From: Hyphomonas sp. CY54-11-8
Lineage (GTDB): Bacteria > Pseudomonadota > Alphaproteobacteria > Caulobacterales > Hyphomonadaceae
Reading direction: 5' to 3'
DNA length: 64,000 bases
Assembly: GCF_000682735.1 (NCBI RefSeq)
Contig: NZ_AWFD01000035.1
Location: 167,812-231,811, forward strand
Positions 1 to 7,896 of the stretch are shown piece after piece. Every line of letters begins with the position of its first letter. The stretch's first letter is position 1. Both the position numbers and the translations under genes were made by a program. Below the pieces are notes generated by a model. It was given only the letters and a program-made list of their open reading frames with translations, was not told the DNA's origin and did not search any database.

Positions 1-1021
1 TGCTTTCCGGGGTGAAGCGGACGATATCGTAATCGTCCAGTTCCGGATCGGCTGAGAACACGCCTTCTGCATCGATCTGCTGCTGCGAATGCTGGAGCAG
101 GATGTCCCAGTCTTCGTTGATCTCGTAGAGGCCGCTCAGGCGGAAGCCCTGATAAGTCACGTCGTTGATGTCGTTTTCAGCAATCGTGCCATTGTTGGCA
201 GGGATGAAGGTCACGCCGGACAGGTCAGCACCGGCCTGGAAGCCTTCACGCTGCGCGCTCACCGGAACACCGTTTGCCCTGACCGTGCCAGCCGGACGGA
301 AGCGGCCGGATTCTTCTGCCGTCAGGACGCCACCGACATTGTCGATGTAGCCGCCTTGCGTATCGGAGTAAACGACGCCGCGAATCGCCAGCTTGTCATT
401 GACCGGGAGGTTGATCATCGCTTCAACGCTGTTGCTCATCTCACCGCCGTCGGTGAAAGAGGTCGACGCGTTGAAGCCGGCATCGAAGCCGTTCAGCGAC
501 GGCTTGTTGGTGATCATGCGAACGGTACCAGCCTGCGAGCTTGCGCCAAAGAGCGTGCCCTGCGGACCGGAAAGAACTTCCACGCGCTCAATGTCGGCAG
601 CGTAGACGTCCAGGTTGCGGCCCGGCTGAGCCAGCGGCTGTTCGTCGAGATAGAAGCTGACATTCGGTGCAAGACCCGCGACACCGGCAACTGTCAGGTT
701 CGGCGTCGTCGAGGCGAGGCCGCGGATGTAGATCGTGTTCTGGCCGGGGCCAGCGCCGCCTGCGGTCACGCCCGGCAGCTGGATCAGATAGTCGTTGAAG
801 CTTTTCACGCCGAGCGCTTCCAGCTCCTGCTGGCCAAGAGCAGTCACGGCGACAGGAATGCTTTGGGCGCTTTCTGCGCGCTTGGTGGCGGTCACGGTGA
901 CAGCCTGAAGGCGCTTCACTTTCGCAGCCGGCTGTGCCGGTGCGGTTTCCTGTGCTTGCGCATGCGATACGACGAGGCCGGCGATCGCCATCAGCGACGC
1001 GCCGTACTTTAACTTCTTCAT
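1..1021 (-). CDS. TonB-dependent receptor, N-terminal part (cut by window edge)
   Basis: Outer-membrane receptor for TonB-energised uptake; the substrate cannot be told. The reverse-strand ATG at 1019-1021 is preceded by AAGGGGAAG and opens about 340 codons that run off the left edge, so the C-terminal barrel is missing. Residues 1-24 form a signal peptide (MKKLKYGASLMAIAGLVVS, then HAQAQ). A TonB-box-like stretch LQAVTVTATKR follows at about 38-48. The plug domain shows IYIRGLAS and GPQGTLFGASSQAGTVRMIT, which are typical plug motifs. It is divergent from the BCCT transporter with 243 bp between them. Family assignment is firm, specificity unknown. Confidence 0.9.
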   Translation of the reverse strand, partial: MKKLKYGASLMAIAGLVVSHAQAQETAPAQPAAKVKRLQAVTVTATKRAESAQSIPVAVTALGQQELEALGVKSFNDYLIQLPGVTAGGAGPGQNTIYIRGLASTTPNLTVAGVAGLAPNVSFYLDEQPLAQPGRNLDVYAADIERVEVLSGPQGTLFGASSQAGTVRMITNKPSLNGFDAGFNASTSFTDGGEMSNSVEAMINLPVNDKLAIRGVVYSDTQGGYIDNVGGVLTAEESGRFRPAGTVRANGVPVSAQREGFQAGADLSGVTFIPANNGTIAENDINDVTYQGFRLSGLYEINEDWDILLQHSQQQIDAEGVFSADPELDDYDIVRFTPES

Positions 1022-1264
1022 ATTCTTCCCCTTGGGTCAGCTCCAGCCGTCGCACGCACAACGAACGGGCGCGCGGCATGAGAATCGTGGCTGCTCGATG
1101 CGTCTGGGCTACTTGTTTATTTCGATAATCTAAAGGGCTGCGGCTGCTTTATCCCGGGGATTGGCTGAAAACTGTTACATAGAGTCCACATTACGCCTCC
1201 AATGGCGGGCGAAACCTGCAGTGCAATCATTTGACTATCGACGTAATTACGGCAATAGCCGCAT

Positions 1265-2923
1265 ATGGCTCAAGATTTCGACCCAAGCGCATCCGGCGCT
1301 GAAGCGCCCGAGGCAGAACTCCCCGAAGACGAAATCCTCTTTGTTTACGAGACTGACTATGAAGTCGGTCAGGACAATGTCGAAATCGCCGGATTGGACG
1401 TCCACAATCCGGTGTTCTTCCTGAGCGCCGGTTTGATCGTCCTTTTTGCGGCGATGAGCCTGATTTTTCCCGCCGCGGCGACCCACTATCTCACAGCAGC
1501 GAAAACCTGGACGCTCCAGCGCGCGGATTGGCTTTTTGCTATCACGCCGGTGATTGTGTTCGCCTTTGCGCTCTACCTTACCTTCAGCCCACTGGGCCGG
1601 ATCCGGCTTGGGGGCGCCGCTGCCGAGCCTGAATTCAGGACGCATTCCTGGGTGGCGATGTTGTTTGCGGCAGGTGTTGGGGTAGGCTTCATGTTTTATG
1701 GTGCCGCCGAACCCCTGGCCTATTACACGGACTGGTATGGCACGCCGTTGAACGTCCCTCCGGAAACACCGGCGGCCGAGCGGCTCGCGTTCAGCGCAAC
1801 CATCTTCCACTGGGGCCTCGCGCCGTGGGCCATTTACGCGATCGTCGGTCTGGCGCTCGGATTTTTTGCCCACAACAAAGGGCTGCCGCTCAGCATCCGG
1901 TCGGCCTGCTACCATGTGTTCGGCGAGCGCGTCTGGGGATGGCCGGGCCATATCATTGATATGTTTGCCGTGGTTTCGACTGTGTTCGGTCTCGCCACAA
2001 CGATTGGAATCGGGGCGACCCAGGCGACCAGCGGTCTCGCTTACCTGTTCGGGTTTGAACCGAACCGCTACGTGCAGATTGGCTTGATTGCCTTCATGAC
2101 GGGGCTCGCAGTCATTTCGGTCCTGCGCGGGATGGACGGCGGGGTGAAGTTCCTCAGCAACGTCAATATGAGCATTGCGTTCGGCCTTCTGATCTTCGTG
2201 GTCATCGCCGGGCCGACAATTCTCATCTTCGCCGGCTTCGGCGAGAATTTGTTGGCTTACATCACTGATACGCCAGCTCTTACAAACTGGGTGGATCGCC
2301 CGGATATCGTCTGGTTCCACGACTGGACCATATTCTATTGGGCCTGGTGGATATCCTGGTCACCCTTCGTCGGCATGTTCATTGCGCGGATTTCCAAAGG
2401 CCGAACTGTGCGGGAATATTTCGCCGTTGTCCTGCTGGCCCCGTTTACGATCTGCGTGATCTGGTTCACGGCGTTCGGTGAGACGGCGCTGATGCTCAAT
2501 CAATCCGGCGCAGGTGAACTCGCCGATGGCATGAGCAGTGCGTCGCTTGTTCTGTTTCAGATGCTGGAAGATCTTCCGTTTGCGGAGATCACGTCCGTCG
2601 TCGCAATTTTCCTGCTTGTCGTCTTCATCGTGACATCGGCGGATTCCGGTGCCCTTGTCGTTGATACGATCACCAGCGGCGGCAAGACCGATGCGCCGGT
2701 TGCGCAGCGCGTCTTCTGGGCGTGCATGCTCGGCCTGACCGCCTCTGCCCTTTTGTATGGCGGCGGAACAGATGTGCTTCAGTCCCTTCAGGCGGGCACC
2801 ATCACCGCGGCGTTGCCCTTCACGTTTATTCTGCTGGCCTGCTGTTTCAGTTTGTATCTCGGCCTGCGAGACGAATTGCGGGCCATGAAGGCATTCGAAG
2901 CTGAAAACTCCGAAGAGGCCTGA
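1265..2923 (+). CDS. BCCT-family betaine/carnitine/choline transporter
   Basis: Inner-membrane secondary transporter for quaternary ammonium osmolytes such as glycine betaine or choline. The 552-residue product has an acidic N-terminal tail of about 45 residues and then about 12 hydrophobic segments, the usual BCCT plan. Diagnostic stretches are GVGVGFMFYGAAEP (TM3 glycine motif, about residue 138) and SWSPFVGMFIARISKGRT (TM8 and following loop, about residue 360), the strongest BCCT signature. The C-terminal tail is short, so a long osmosensing domain like that of BetP is absent. No clear Shine-Dalgarno precedes the ATG. It stands alone, with the LuxR gene 120 bp downstream. The exact substrate is not readable. 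Confidence 0.93.
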   Translation: MAQDFDPSASGAEAPEAELPEDEILFVYETDYEVGQDNVEIAGLDVHNPVFFLSAGLIVLFAAMSLIFPAAATHYLTAAKTWTLQRADWLFAITPVIVFAFALYLTFSPLGRIRLGGAAAEPEFRTHSWVAMLFAAGVGVGFMFYGAAEPLAYYTDWYGTPLNVPPETPAAERLAFSATIFHWGLAPWAIYAIVGLALGFFAHNKGLPLSIRSACYHVFGERVWGWPGHIIDMFAVVSTVFGLATTIGIGATQATSGLAYLFGFEPNRYVQIGLIAFMTGLAVISVLRGMDGGVKFLSNVNMSIAFGLLIFVVIAGPTILIFAGFGENLLAYITDTPALTNWVDRPDIVWFHDWTIFYWAWWISWSPFVGMFIARISKGRTVREYFAVVLLAPFTICVIWFTAFGETALMLNQSGAGELADGMSSASLVLFQMLEDLPFAEITSVVAIFLLVVFIVTSADSGALVVDTITSGGKTDAPVAQRVFWACMLGLTASALLYGGGTDVLQSLQAGTITAALPFTFILLACCFSLYLGLRDELRAMKAFEAENSEEA

Positions 2924-3010
2924 CGAGACCCCTGGTTGCCGATGAGCCCGCAAGCGCGCAGATCATGCTACCTTGATTAATGTTGCCATGCTGGAAAAAA
3001 AATCTATGTT

Positions 3011-3033
3011 TCTACTTGTGGGAGTCAAGTAGA
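3011..3033. promoter_or_regulatory. Perfect 8-bp dyad overlapping the ribosome-binding region of the LuxR-family gene
   Basis: TCTACTTG (3011-3018), 7-nt spacer, CAAGTAGA (3026-3033). The right arm runs into the AGAGGA ribosome-binding sequence of the gene starting at 3044. It could be a DNA operator (LuxR-family proteins bind dyads of about 20 bp, so autoregulation is possible) or an RNA hairpin that hides the ribosome site. The dyad is seen; the function is inferred. Confidence 0.5.
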
Positions 3034-3043
3034 GGATCAGTAG

Positions 3044-4138
3044 ATGGCGACCAGTTCGCCTGGCCGATTCCAGGAATTGTTGCTGGAAGGAATGTGTGAC
3101 AGCCAGAGCTTGCCAGAGGCTTTAGCGTGGCTGACGGAGTATTGCGGCGCCGGGACAGCGCAGCTGATTGCCGTGAGCGATTCAAACCTGATCCTCGACT
3201 CGGCCATCTTCGGGTCAGTCGATTTCGAGCTTTTCAAAAAGGAAGCCGAATACCTCACCGAAAATCCTCGGAAAAAGGTTTTCGACACCATGCCGACCGG
3301 GCGAATCTTTCACGATGCGGATCTGGTGGACGCCGAAACGGTTCGGACGCATCCTGTATATCAGGAGTTCCTAATCCCGGCTCGAATTGGCCAGTTTTCC
3401 GGAGCGATCCTCTCGAGAGGTGATGAGCATATCGTCGGACTTGCGATTGCGCGCCCATACGAGGAAGGACCATTCGAAAAAGACGTCCTCGAAAAGTTTG
3501 CCAATATTGTCCAGAGCGCCTTGCCGGTCGTGCAGCTGGCGGAACAAGTCGTGGACACACGGGCGTCCTCCTTGTTGGATCTGTTCGGTCCGCAAGCGCA
3601 CGTCGCGATCCTCGACAAAGAAGGTGTCCTGCTCCGGTATTCAGAGCAATTCGAGAAACTGCTGTCGTCAGGCCTGCTCCGCCGAGATCATTTTGGCCGC
3701 CTCGATACGTTGTCCGATGAAGTGAATTTATCGCTTGCCGCCGCCTTGAGGGGAACGAATGGCCAGGCTGGCGGGCGCTTTTCCTTCACCCGGCTGCGTC
3801 CCGAGCGAACTTTTATCTGCACAGTTACGCCCGTGCCGCCCCTGAAAAACTTTGGCGGAAGGTCAGGCCACGCCATTCTCGTGCTGGACCCGCTGCTCGA
3901 GCCCAAGAGGCTGGACCGGTATCTGCTTCGACAGGCTTTCGTTCTCACTGACGCCGAGTGCGATGTATGTGAACGCCTTTATGCGGGTGATACCCTTGCG
4001 GAGATTGCCGAAGGGAGAGAGGTTGCAATCAGCACGATCAAGTCCCTTCTTAAGTCGATACTCATGAAAACCGGCACACGGCGTCAGGCAGAAATCGTCA
4101 TCAGACTGTCTCGGTTCGCATTCGATTACCATGACTGA
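3044..4138 (+). CDS. LuxR/CsgD-type transcriptional regulator next to the curli genes
   Basis: DNA-binding regulator of 364 residues. The C-terminal 65 residues are a LuxR-type helix-turn-helix: LTDAECDVCERLYAGDTLAE, then VAISTIKSLLKSILMKTGT, with T-I-K in the recognition helix. The N-terminal part (about 15-170) resembles a GAF-like sensor fold and about 185-290 a PAS-like segment, but no ligand residues are recognisable. There is no receiver domain with phospho-acceptor Asp, unlike a NarL-type response regulator. It lies 220 bp upstream of the curli genes on the same strand, so it is the natural candidate for their activator, as CsgD is in enterobacteria. That link is inferred from position only. 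ATG follows GAGGA at 3032-3036. Confidence 0.85.
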   Translation: MATSSPGRFQELLLEGMCDSQSLPEALAWLTEYCGAGTAQLIAVSDSNLILDSAIFGSVDFELFKKEAEYLTENPRKKVFDTMPTGRIFHDADLVDAETVRTHPVYQEFLIPARIGQFSGAILSRGDEHIVGLAIARPYEEGPFEKDVLEKFANIVQSALPVVQLAEQVVDTRASSLLDLFGPQAHVAILDKEGVLLRYSEQFEKLLSSGLLRRDHFGRLDTLSDEVNLSLAAALRGTNGQAGGRFSFTRLRPERTFICTVTPVPPLKNFGGRSGHAILVLDPLLEPKRLDRYLLRQAFVLTDAECDVCERLYAGDTLAEIAEGREVAISTIKSLLKSILMKTGTRRQAEIVIRLSRFAFDYHD

Positions 4139-4198
4139 GCGTGGCGCAACCGCCGCACCATTCATCCTCTGAAAGAAAATCTTGTCTGCCGGAGCGCG

Positions 4199-4218
4199 CA
4201 TCCCCCAAATGAGGGATG
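4199..4218. promoter_or_regulatory. Inverted repeat upstream of the curli operon
   Basis: CATCCC (4199-4204) and GGGATG (4213-4218) flank CCAAATGA. This 20-bp dyad is the clearest symmetry between the LuxR-family gene and the curli operon, so it is a candidate operator for the neighbouring regulator. I found no convincing sigma70 promoter beside it. Function is inferred from location alone. Confidence 0.35.
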
Positions 4219-4358
4219 ACACCTCCACGACATTAACGCTTTGTTACCCGCATAGGCGAGGGAAACAATCCTGACTGGCCGGGGACATGAGCCGCCAGGA
4301 TTTGGGTCTCTCAAACAAGAGGTCTGGGTTGGGGATGTCATGGAAAGGAGGTGTGCTG

Positions 4359-5282
4359 ATGGACGTTTCCGTGTGGAAGGCGATCCTCAGTCGGGTGGTT
4401 GCACTACTTTGCGCACTTCCGCTCCTTTCCATGGCGGCGCACGCAAGTCTGCCGGCAGACCGGATCGGGGATGAAGTGGGACTCCAGATAGATGACTTTA
4501 TCGGTACAGTGCGGATCGTACGCAGCGATCAGAGTGCGATCAGCGTTGTATCCATTACAGAAGGTGCATCAGACTTTGGCCGGGTGATCATGGACGAAAG
4601 TGTGACAACTGGCCTGCGAATTCGCGGCATGCCTGCGCCTATCGCCATGAACTGCGTCCGGACGAATGGCAATCTGTTGATTTCATTCCAAGACGGTGCC
4701 ACGCACCCGATTACGGATTTTCCTTCCATCGTGGTTTCGGTTCCTGAAACGGCGGATGTCAAGCTGGTACTACGTGCGGGGGATGCCGAAGTTTCCGAAA
4801 CGGAAAATCTGGAAATCCTTGCCGGCGGTTGCTCCAACGTCGTCGCGAAAAGTGTGAAAGACACGCTCCGCCTGACGACCATGGGTGCCGCGCGGTTCAG
4901 TGTCGAACATGCGCGGCGGGCGGACATAGATGCGAGCAATGGCGGCCTGATCAGGGTTACCAATGTCGGTCGCCTGCTGAGTGCATGCCTGGGACGAACG
5001 TCGAAACTGACCTCGGAGAAGGTGGCAGGTGCTGCGCAAGTGTTCATGTCCGGAACCAGCCGGGCGACCCTGGCAGATGTCGACTTGTCCGAATTGACCG
5101 CTGAACTAGACGGCGCGTCCCAGCTGGATGTGAACGGCGTTGCCTCAACGTCACGGATCGCGATCGGGGCTGCGGCGAGGGCGTATGTAAATGACGGGGT
5201 CACGCTTGGAGAGATCAACCTGACACGTGCCGGGCGGCTCATCGTTGATGGAGAACGTTGGAAAGGACCGGTAAATGACTAG
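4359..5282 (+). CDS. Exported beta-repeat protein of unknown function, first gene of the curli operon
   Basis: No firm family match from memory. The ATG at 4359 is chosen over an in-frame upstream ATG at 4287 because AAAGGAGGT at 4344-4352 sits 7 nt before it. The 307-residue product has a signal peptide (about 1-30, hydrophobic core VVALLCALPLLSMAAHAS). The rest is a regular run of short beta-type segments with Ala/Ser/Asn-rich turns, such as LTSEKVAGAAQVFMSGTSRA and ASQLDVNGVASTSRIAIGAA. The pattern resembles the DUF2807/GIN-domain right-handed beta-helix, with N-terminal beta strands at 31-150. It overlaps csgF by 8 bp, so the two are co-translated. It occupies roughly the place where csgE might be expected but does not look like CsgE. 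Export or curli assembly at the envelope is the likely setting. Confidence 0.7.
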   Translation: MDVSVWKAILSRVVALLCALPLLSMAAHASLPADRIGDEVGLQIDDFIGTVRIVRSDQSAISVVSITEGASDFGRVIMDESVTTGLRIRGMPAPIAMNCVRTNGNLLISFQDGATHPITDFPSIVVSVPETADVKLVLRAGDAEVSETENLEILAGGCSNVVAKSVKDTLRLTTMGAARFSVEHARRADIDASNGGLIRVTNVGRLLSACLGRTSKLTSEKVAGAAQVFMSGTSRATLADVDLSELTAELDGASQLDVNGVASTSRIAIGAAARAYVNDGVTLGEINLTRAGRLIVDGERWKGPVND

Positions 5283-5745
5283 GTCGACAATAGGTAATTC
5301 GCTCATGAAAATCCGTAGGCAGAGTTTGTTCCTTCCGGCGCTGATGCTGGTGGCCATATGGATGAACGCACCGTCCGCGTCCGCGCAGGAGTTGGTGTAT
5401 ACGCCGGTGAACCCCTCTTTCGGCGGCAATCCCTTCAATTCGGCCCATCTGTTGGGCGTAGCCAACGCACAGGATGACACCGAGCCGCCACAGAGCGCGT
5501 CGTCCAGCGATCCTCAGGCCGACCTGTTTATCCGCCAGCTGCAGAGCCGGTTGTTGTCCGGTCTCGCTTCGGAAGTCGCGAATGCCATTTTCGGAGATAA
5601 TCCACAGGACTACGGGCGGGTCGTGTTCGGCGACCAGACGGTGGAATTTCAGCGGGGGCTGGATTCCATCACATTGACCATTTTCGACGCCACAACCGGT
5701 ACGACTACCGAGATTGTCGTTCCGATTTTCACCACCGGCGGCTGA
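5275..5745 (+). CDS. csgF: CsgF, curli assembly factor
   Basis: CsgF is exported through or bound to the CsgG pore, coats its extracellular side and helps anchor the nucleator. The mature N-terminus carries the family hallmark ELVYTPVNPSFGGNPFNSAH, nearly identical to the enterobacterial sequence that plugs into the CsgG beta-barrel. A signal peptide (MKIRRQSLFLPALMLVAI, then MNAPSASA) precedes it. Two starts are possible: ATG 5275, with AAAGGA 7 nt upstream and overlapping the previous gene by 8 bp, and ATG 5305, which gives a more standard signal peptide. The length of 156 (or 146) residues fits the family (about 138). The C-terminus ends in beta-rich TLTIFDATTGTTTEIVVPIF. Followed after 28 bp by csgG. 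Confidence 0.93.
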   Translation: MTRSTIGNSLMKIRRQSLFLPALMLVAIWMNAPSASAQELVYTPVNPSFGGNPFNSAHLLGVANAQDDTEPPQSASSSDPQADLFIRQLQSRLLSGLASEVANAIFGDNPQDYGRVVFGDQTVEFQRGLDSITLTIFDATTGTTTEIVVPIFTTGG

Positions 5746-5773
5746 TCGTAAATGTGCGGGGAGTAGATTGTCG

Positions 5774-6703
5774 ATGCGTAGTTTCAAGGCGGTCACGGCG
5801 CCTGTGTTTGCACTGGCCATGGTGCTGGCGTCCTGTGGCACACCACCGAAGGTGAAGACGAAAATGGCCGAGCCGGTGGTCAATCCGAGGACGCAAACCG
5901 AATATGCTTTGCTCTGGCTGCCGAAGCCATCGGAGCAGATTCCGGTGGCCGTCTATGGCGTGAGCGACGAAACGGGCGCATTCAAGCCAAGCGATACTGT
6001 GCAGACGCTCTCACGGGCGGTGACGCAGGGTGCGACCCCCATCCTTATCAAGGCTTTACAGGATGCCGGCGACCAGAGCTGGTTCAAGGTCGTCGAACGG
6101 GAAAAGCTGGATAACCTTTTGAAGGAGCGCCAGATCATACTCGAAATGCGCCAGCGGTATCTCGGTGAATCTGCGAAAGACTCCATGGCGTTGCCAGCGC
6201 TTTTGTTCGCGGGCACCCTGATCGAGGGCGCGATCACGGGATATGACACAAATACCCAGACGGGTGGAGCAGGGGCGCGATACCTCGGCATCGGAATGGA
6301 TACACAGTACCGGGAGGATGCCGTCTCGGTTTACCTGCGCGCGGTGAGCGTGAAGACGGGTGAAGTGCTCATCTCGGTCTCAACCGAGCAGCGGGTCGCC
6401 TCCGTCGCTTGGCATGCCAACGCCTTCAAATACGTCGCCTACCGCGAATTGCTCGAAGCTGAGGCGGGGATCACGCTAAACCAGCCCCGACATCTGGCGG
6501 TTCGGCAGGCGTTGGAGAAGGCGGTCTACGGGATGATCATCGAGGGCGTGAAATCGGGCCTGTGGAGCTTCGAAGATCCGGAGCAGGGGCAAGCTGCGCT
6601 GGACTTCTATGATGCAAACTATCGCACGGAATTTCCCAAAGGTGCGCTGAAGAGCGTTCCGAAGGAATTGCTGCAAGGAGAGCCGGATTGGCAGGGTAAG
6701 TGA
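5774..6703 (+). CDS. csgG: CsgG, curli secretion pore lipoprotein
   Basis: Outer-membrane nonameric pore that secretes curlin subunits. The ATG at 5774 is chosen because it begins a lipoprotein signal (MRSFKAVTAPVFALAMVLAS, then C) and has GGGGAG upstream. The ORF extends 60 bp further 5' without support. The 309-residue product is somewhat longer than E. coli CsgG (277). Conserved stretches include VYGVSDETGAFKP, ATPILIKALQDAG, WFKVVEREKLDNLLKERQII and EDAVSVYLRAVSVKTGEVL. The segment after FKP, which in E. coli holds the constriction residues Tyr51, Asn55 and Phe56, reads SDTVQTLSRAV here and has no aromatic. Third gene of the locus. A 208-bp gap with two hairpins separates it from the curlins. 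Confidence 0.95.
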   Translation: MRSFKAVTAPVFALAMVLASCGTPPKVKTKMAEPVVNPRTQTEYALLWLPKPSEQIPVAVYGVSDETGAFKPSDTVQTLSRAVTQGATPILIKALQDAGDQSWFKVVEREKLDNLLKERQIILEMRQRYLGESAKDSMALPALLFAGTLIEGAITGYDTNTQTGGAGARYLGIGMDTQYREDAVSVYLRAVSVKTGEVLISVSTEQRVASVAWHANAFKYVAYRELLEAEAGITLNQPRHLAVRQALEKAVYGMIIEGVKSGLWSFEDPEQGQAALDFYDANYRTEFPKGALKSVPKELLQGEPDWQGK

Positions 6704-6793
6704 CGTTTCGTTCAGGCCGGATCACGGGGGCGACCACCCTGTAAGTGATCTTGCCCGAACCATAAAGGATGAACCGGCGCGATGCGCCAGGGT

Positions 6794-6863
6794 GGGGAGA
6801 GGCCGACTTCAAGTTGGCGCTCGGACCGGTCTCTCCCCGGGGGGCAGCCAATCGGCTGCTCCC
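6794..6863 (+). other. Two tandem stem-loops between csgG and the curlin genes
   Basis: First stem: GGGGAGAGGCC (6794-6804) with GGTCTCTCCCC (6828-6838), one G-U pair, 23-nt loop. Second stem: GGGGGCAGCC (6840-6849) with GGCTGCTCCC (6854-6863), one G-U pair, 4-nt loop. Neither is followed by a T run, so simple rho-independent termination is unlikely. An RNA processing or stabilising element that sets curlin expression apart from the secretion genes fits better. Structure read from sequence; role inferred. Confidence 0.5.
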
Positions 6864-6911
6864 GATTGAATACTGCCGGTTGGGCTGGCGGGCAACTCGG
6901 GAGGTGCGTGG

Positions 6912-7739
6912 ATGTTACCACGTGGAAGACAATCCAAGTCCGGCCAACAGAGGCCATCCGGCGGATTTCGGCCTGCGGTCATACTGACCGGTTGCGCTAT
7001 TGTTTGCGGAGGCGCTTTGCCAGCATCGGCGGAGCAGGGGCAGAAACAGTCCTTCGCCAACATCGAACAAATCTCCGATGTCCTTGCCCGGACCCGCCTC
7101 GCCCAGACACGGCTTGCGCAATCCGGCGCAGGCAATCAGGTGAAGATCGTTCAGGACGGCCGGGACCTGGTTGTTGATGCCTATGTGCAAGGTCAGATGA
7201 ACCGGGCCAGTGACAGGGCCAACACCATCACCCAGACCGGAGATGGAGCTGTTGCTGAGGTGAGTCTCATTGGAGACGAGAACACATTCTCCATATCCCA
7301 AAGTGCGGCCGACGGACCTGGGCAAAACAAGGCGTATGTCACGGTCAAAGGCGATTTCAACGATTCAACTATTCGGCAGACGAACGATTTCGGTCCGACC
7401 TTCGGCAACACCTCAATGCTCGTCCAGACGGGGAACGGCAATTCCGGCACGATCGCGCAGACAGTCGCGCCAGGTACGCTTGCTGCCGCCGAAAATTTTG
7501 CCGGCATCACCCAAACGGGTGACGACAACTCCGCCCTCATTGAACAAACTGGTGCAGATAATAGCGCCACCATTGAGCAGGACGGGCACGATAATAGGGG
7601 CGCGATTCTCCAGGATGGAGAGGGGCTTTCCGCGATATTGGTTCAGACCGGTACCGCGCTTGAGTATACGATTAACCAGACGGGGTGCGTCATATCATCA
7701 GGCTGCGGAGCAGTCAGTGTGACGCAAAGCGGACCATGA
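6912..7739 (+). CDS. Curlin-repeat protein, probable nucleator (CsgB-like)
   Basis: Secreted minor amyloid subunit, probably the surface nucleator for fibre growth. ATG 6912 is preceded by GGGAGG with a 7-nt spacer. The signal peptide has a long basic start (residues 1-20) and then a hydrophobic core ending in PASA. From about residue 65 the curlin motif Q-x-G-x-x-N-x-A-x-x-x-Q recurs, as in ITQTGDDNSALIEQTGADNS. The repeats are less regular than in the next gene, as is typical of CsgB against CsgA. The last 25 residues carry two cysteines (GCVISSGCGAV), which could form a disulfide and are unusual for curlins. It lies 157 bp upstream of the large curlin. CsgB identity rests on order and irregularity, not on a diagnostic residue. 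Confidence 0.85.
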   Translation: MLPRGRQSKSGQQRPSGGFRPAVILTGCAIVCGGALPASAEQGQKQSFANIEQISDVLARTRLAQTRLAQSGAGNQVKIVQDGRDLVVDAYVQGQMNRASDRANTITQTGDGAVAEVSLIGDENTFSISQSAADGPGQNKAYVTVKGDFNDSTIRQTNDFGPTFGNTSMLVQTGNGNSGTIAQTVAPGTLAAAENFAGITQTGDDNSALIEQTGADNSATIEQDGHDNRGAILQDGEGLSAILVQTGTALEYTINQTGCVISSGCGAVSVTQSGP

Positions 7740-7896
7740 CGCATCGTGTCTGGGGGAGACATGCCTTAGGCTGTATCACGGCGGGGCGTGGCAGAAGCCA
7801 TGTGGGGGGACAGGATGTATCTTCCAGATTGGCCTTAAAGACGCCGGTTCGAGAACGAACTGGCAGGCAGATTGTGCAATGACAAGGAGATACCTC

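Noticed and set aside
1231..1259. TTGACT as a -35 box for the BCCT gene
   Set aside because: A -10 at the right spacing would place the start of transcription at or after the start codon at 1265. No -10 match is present.
1247..2320. 357-codon reverse frame opposite the BCCT transporter
   Set aside because: The forward frame has full BCCT motifs. The mirror is a chance frame.
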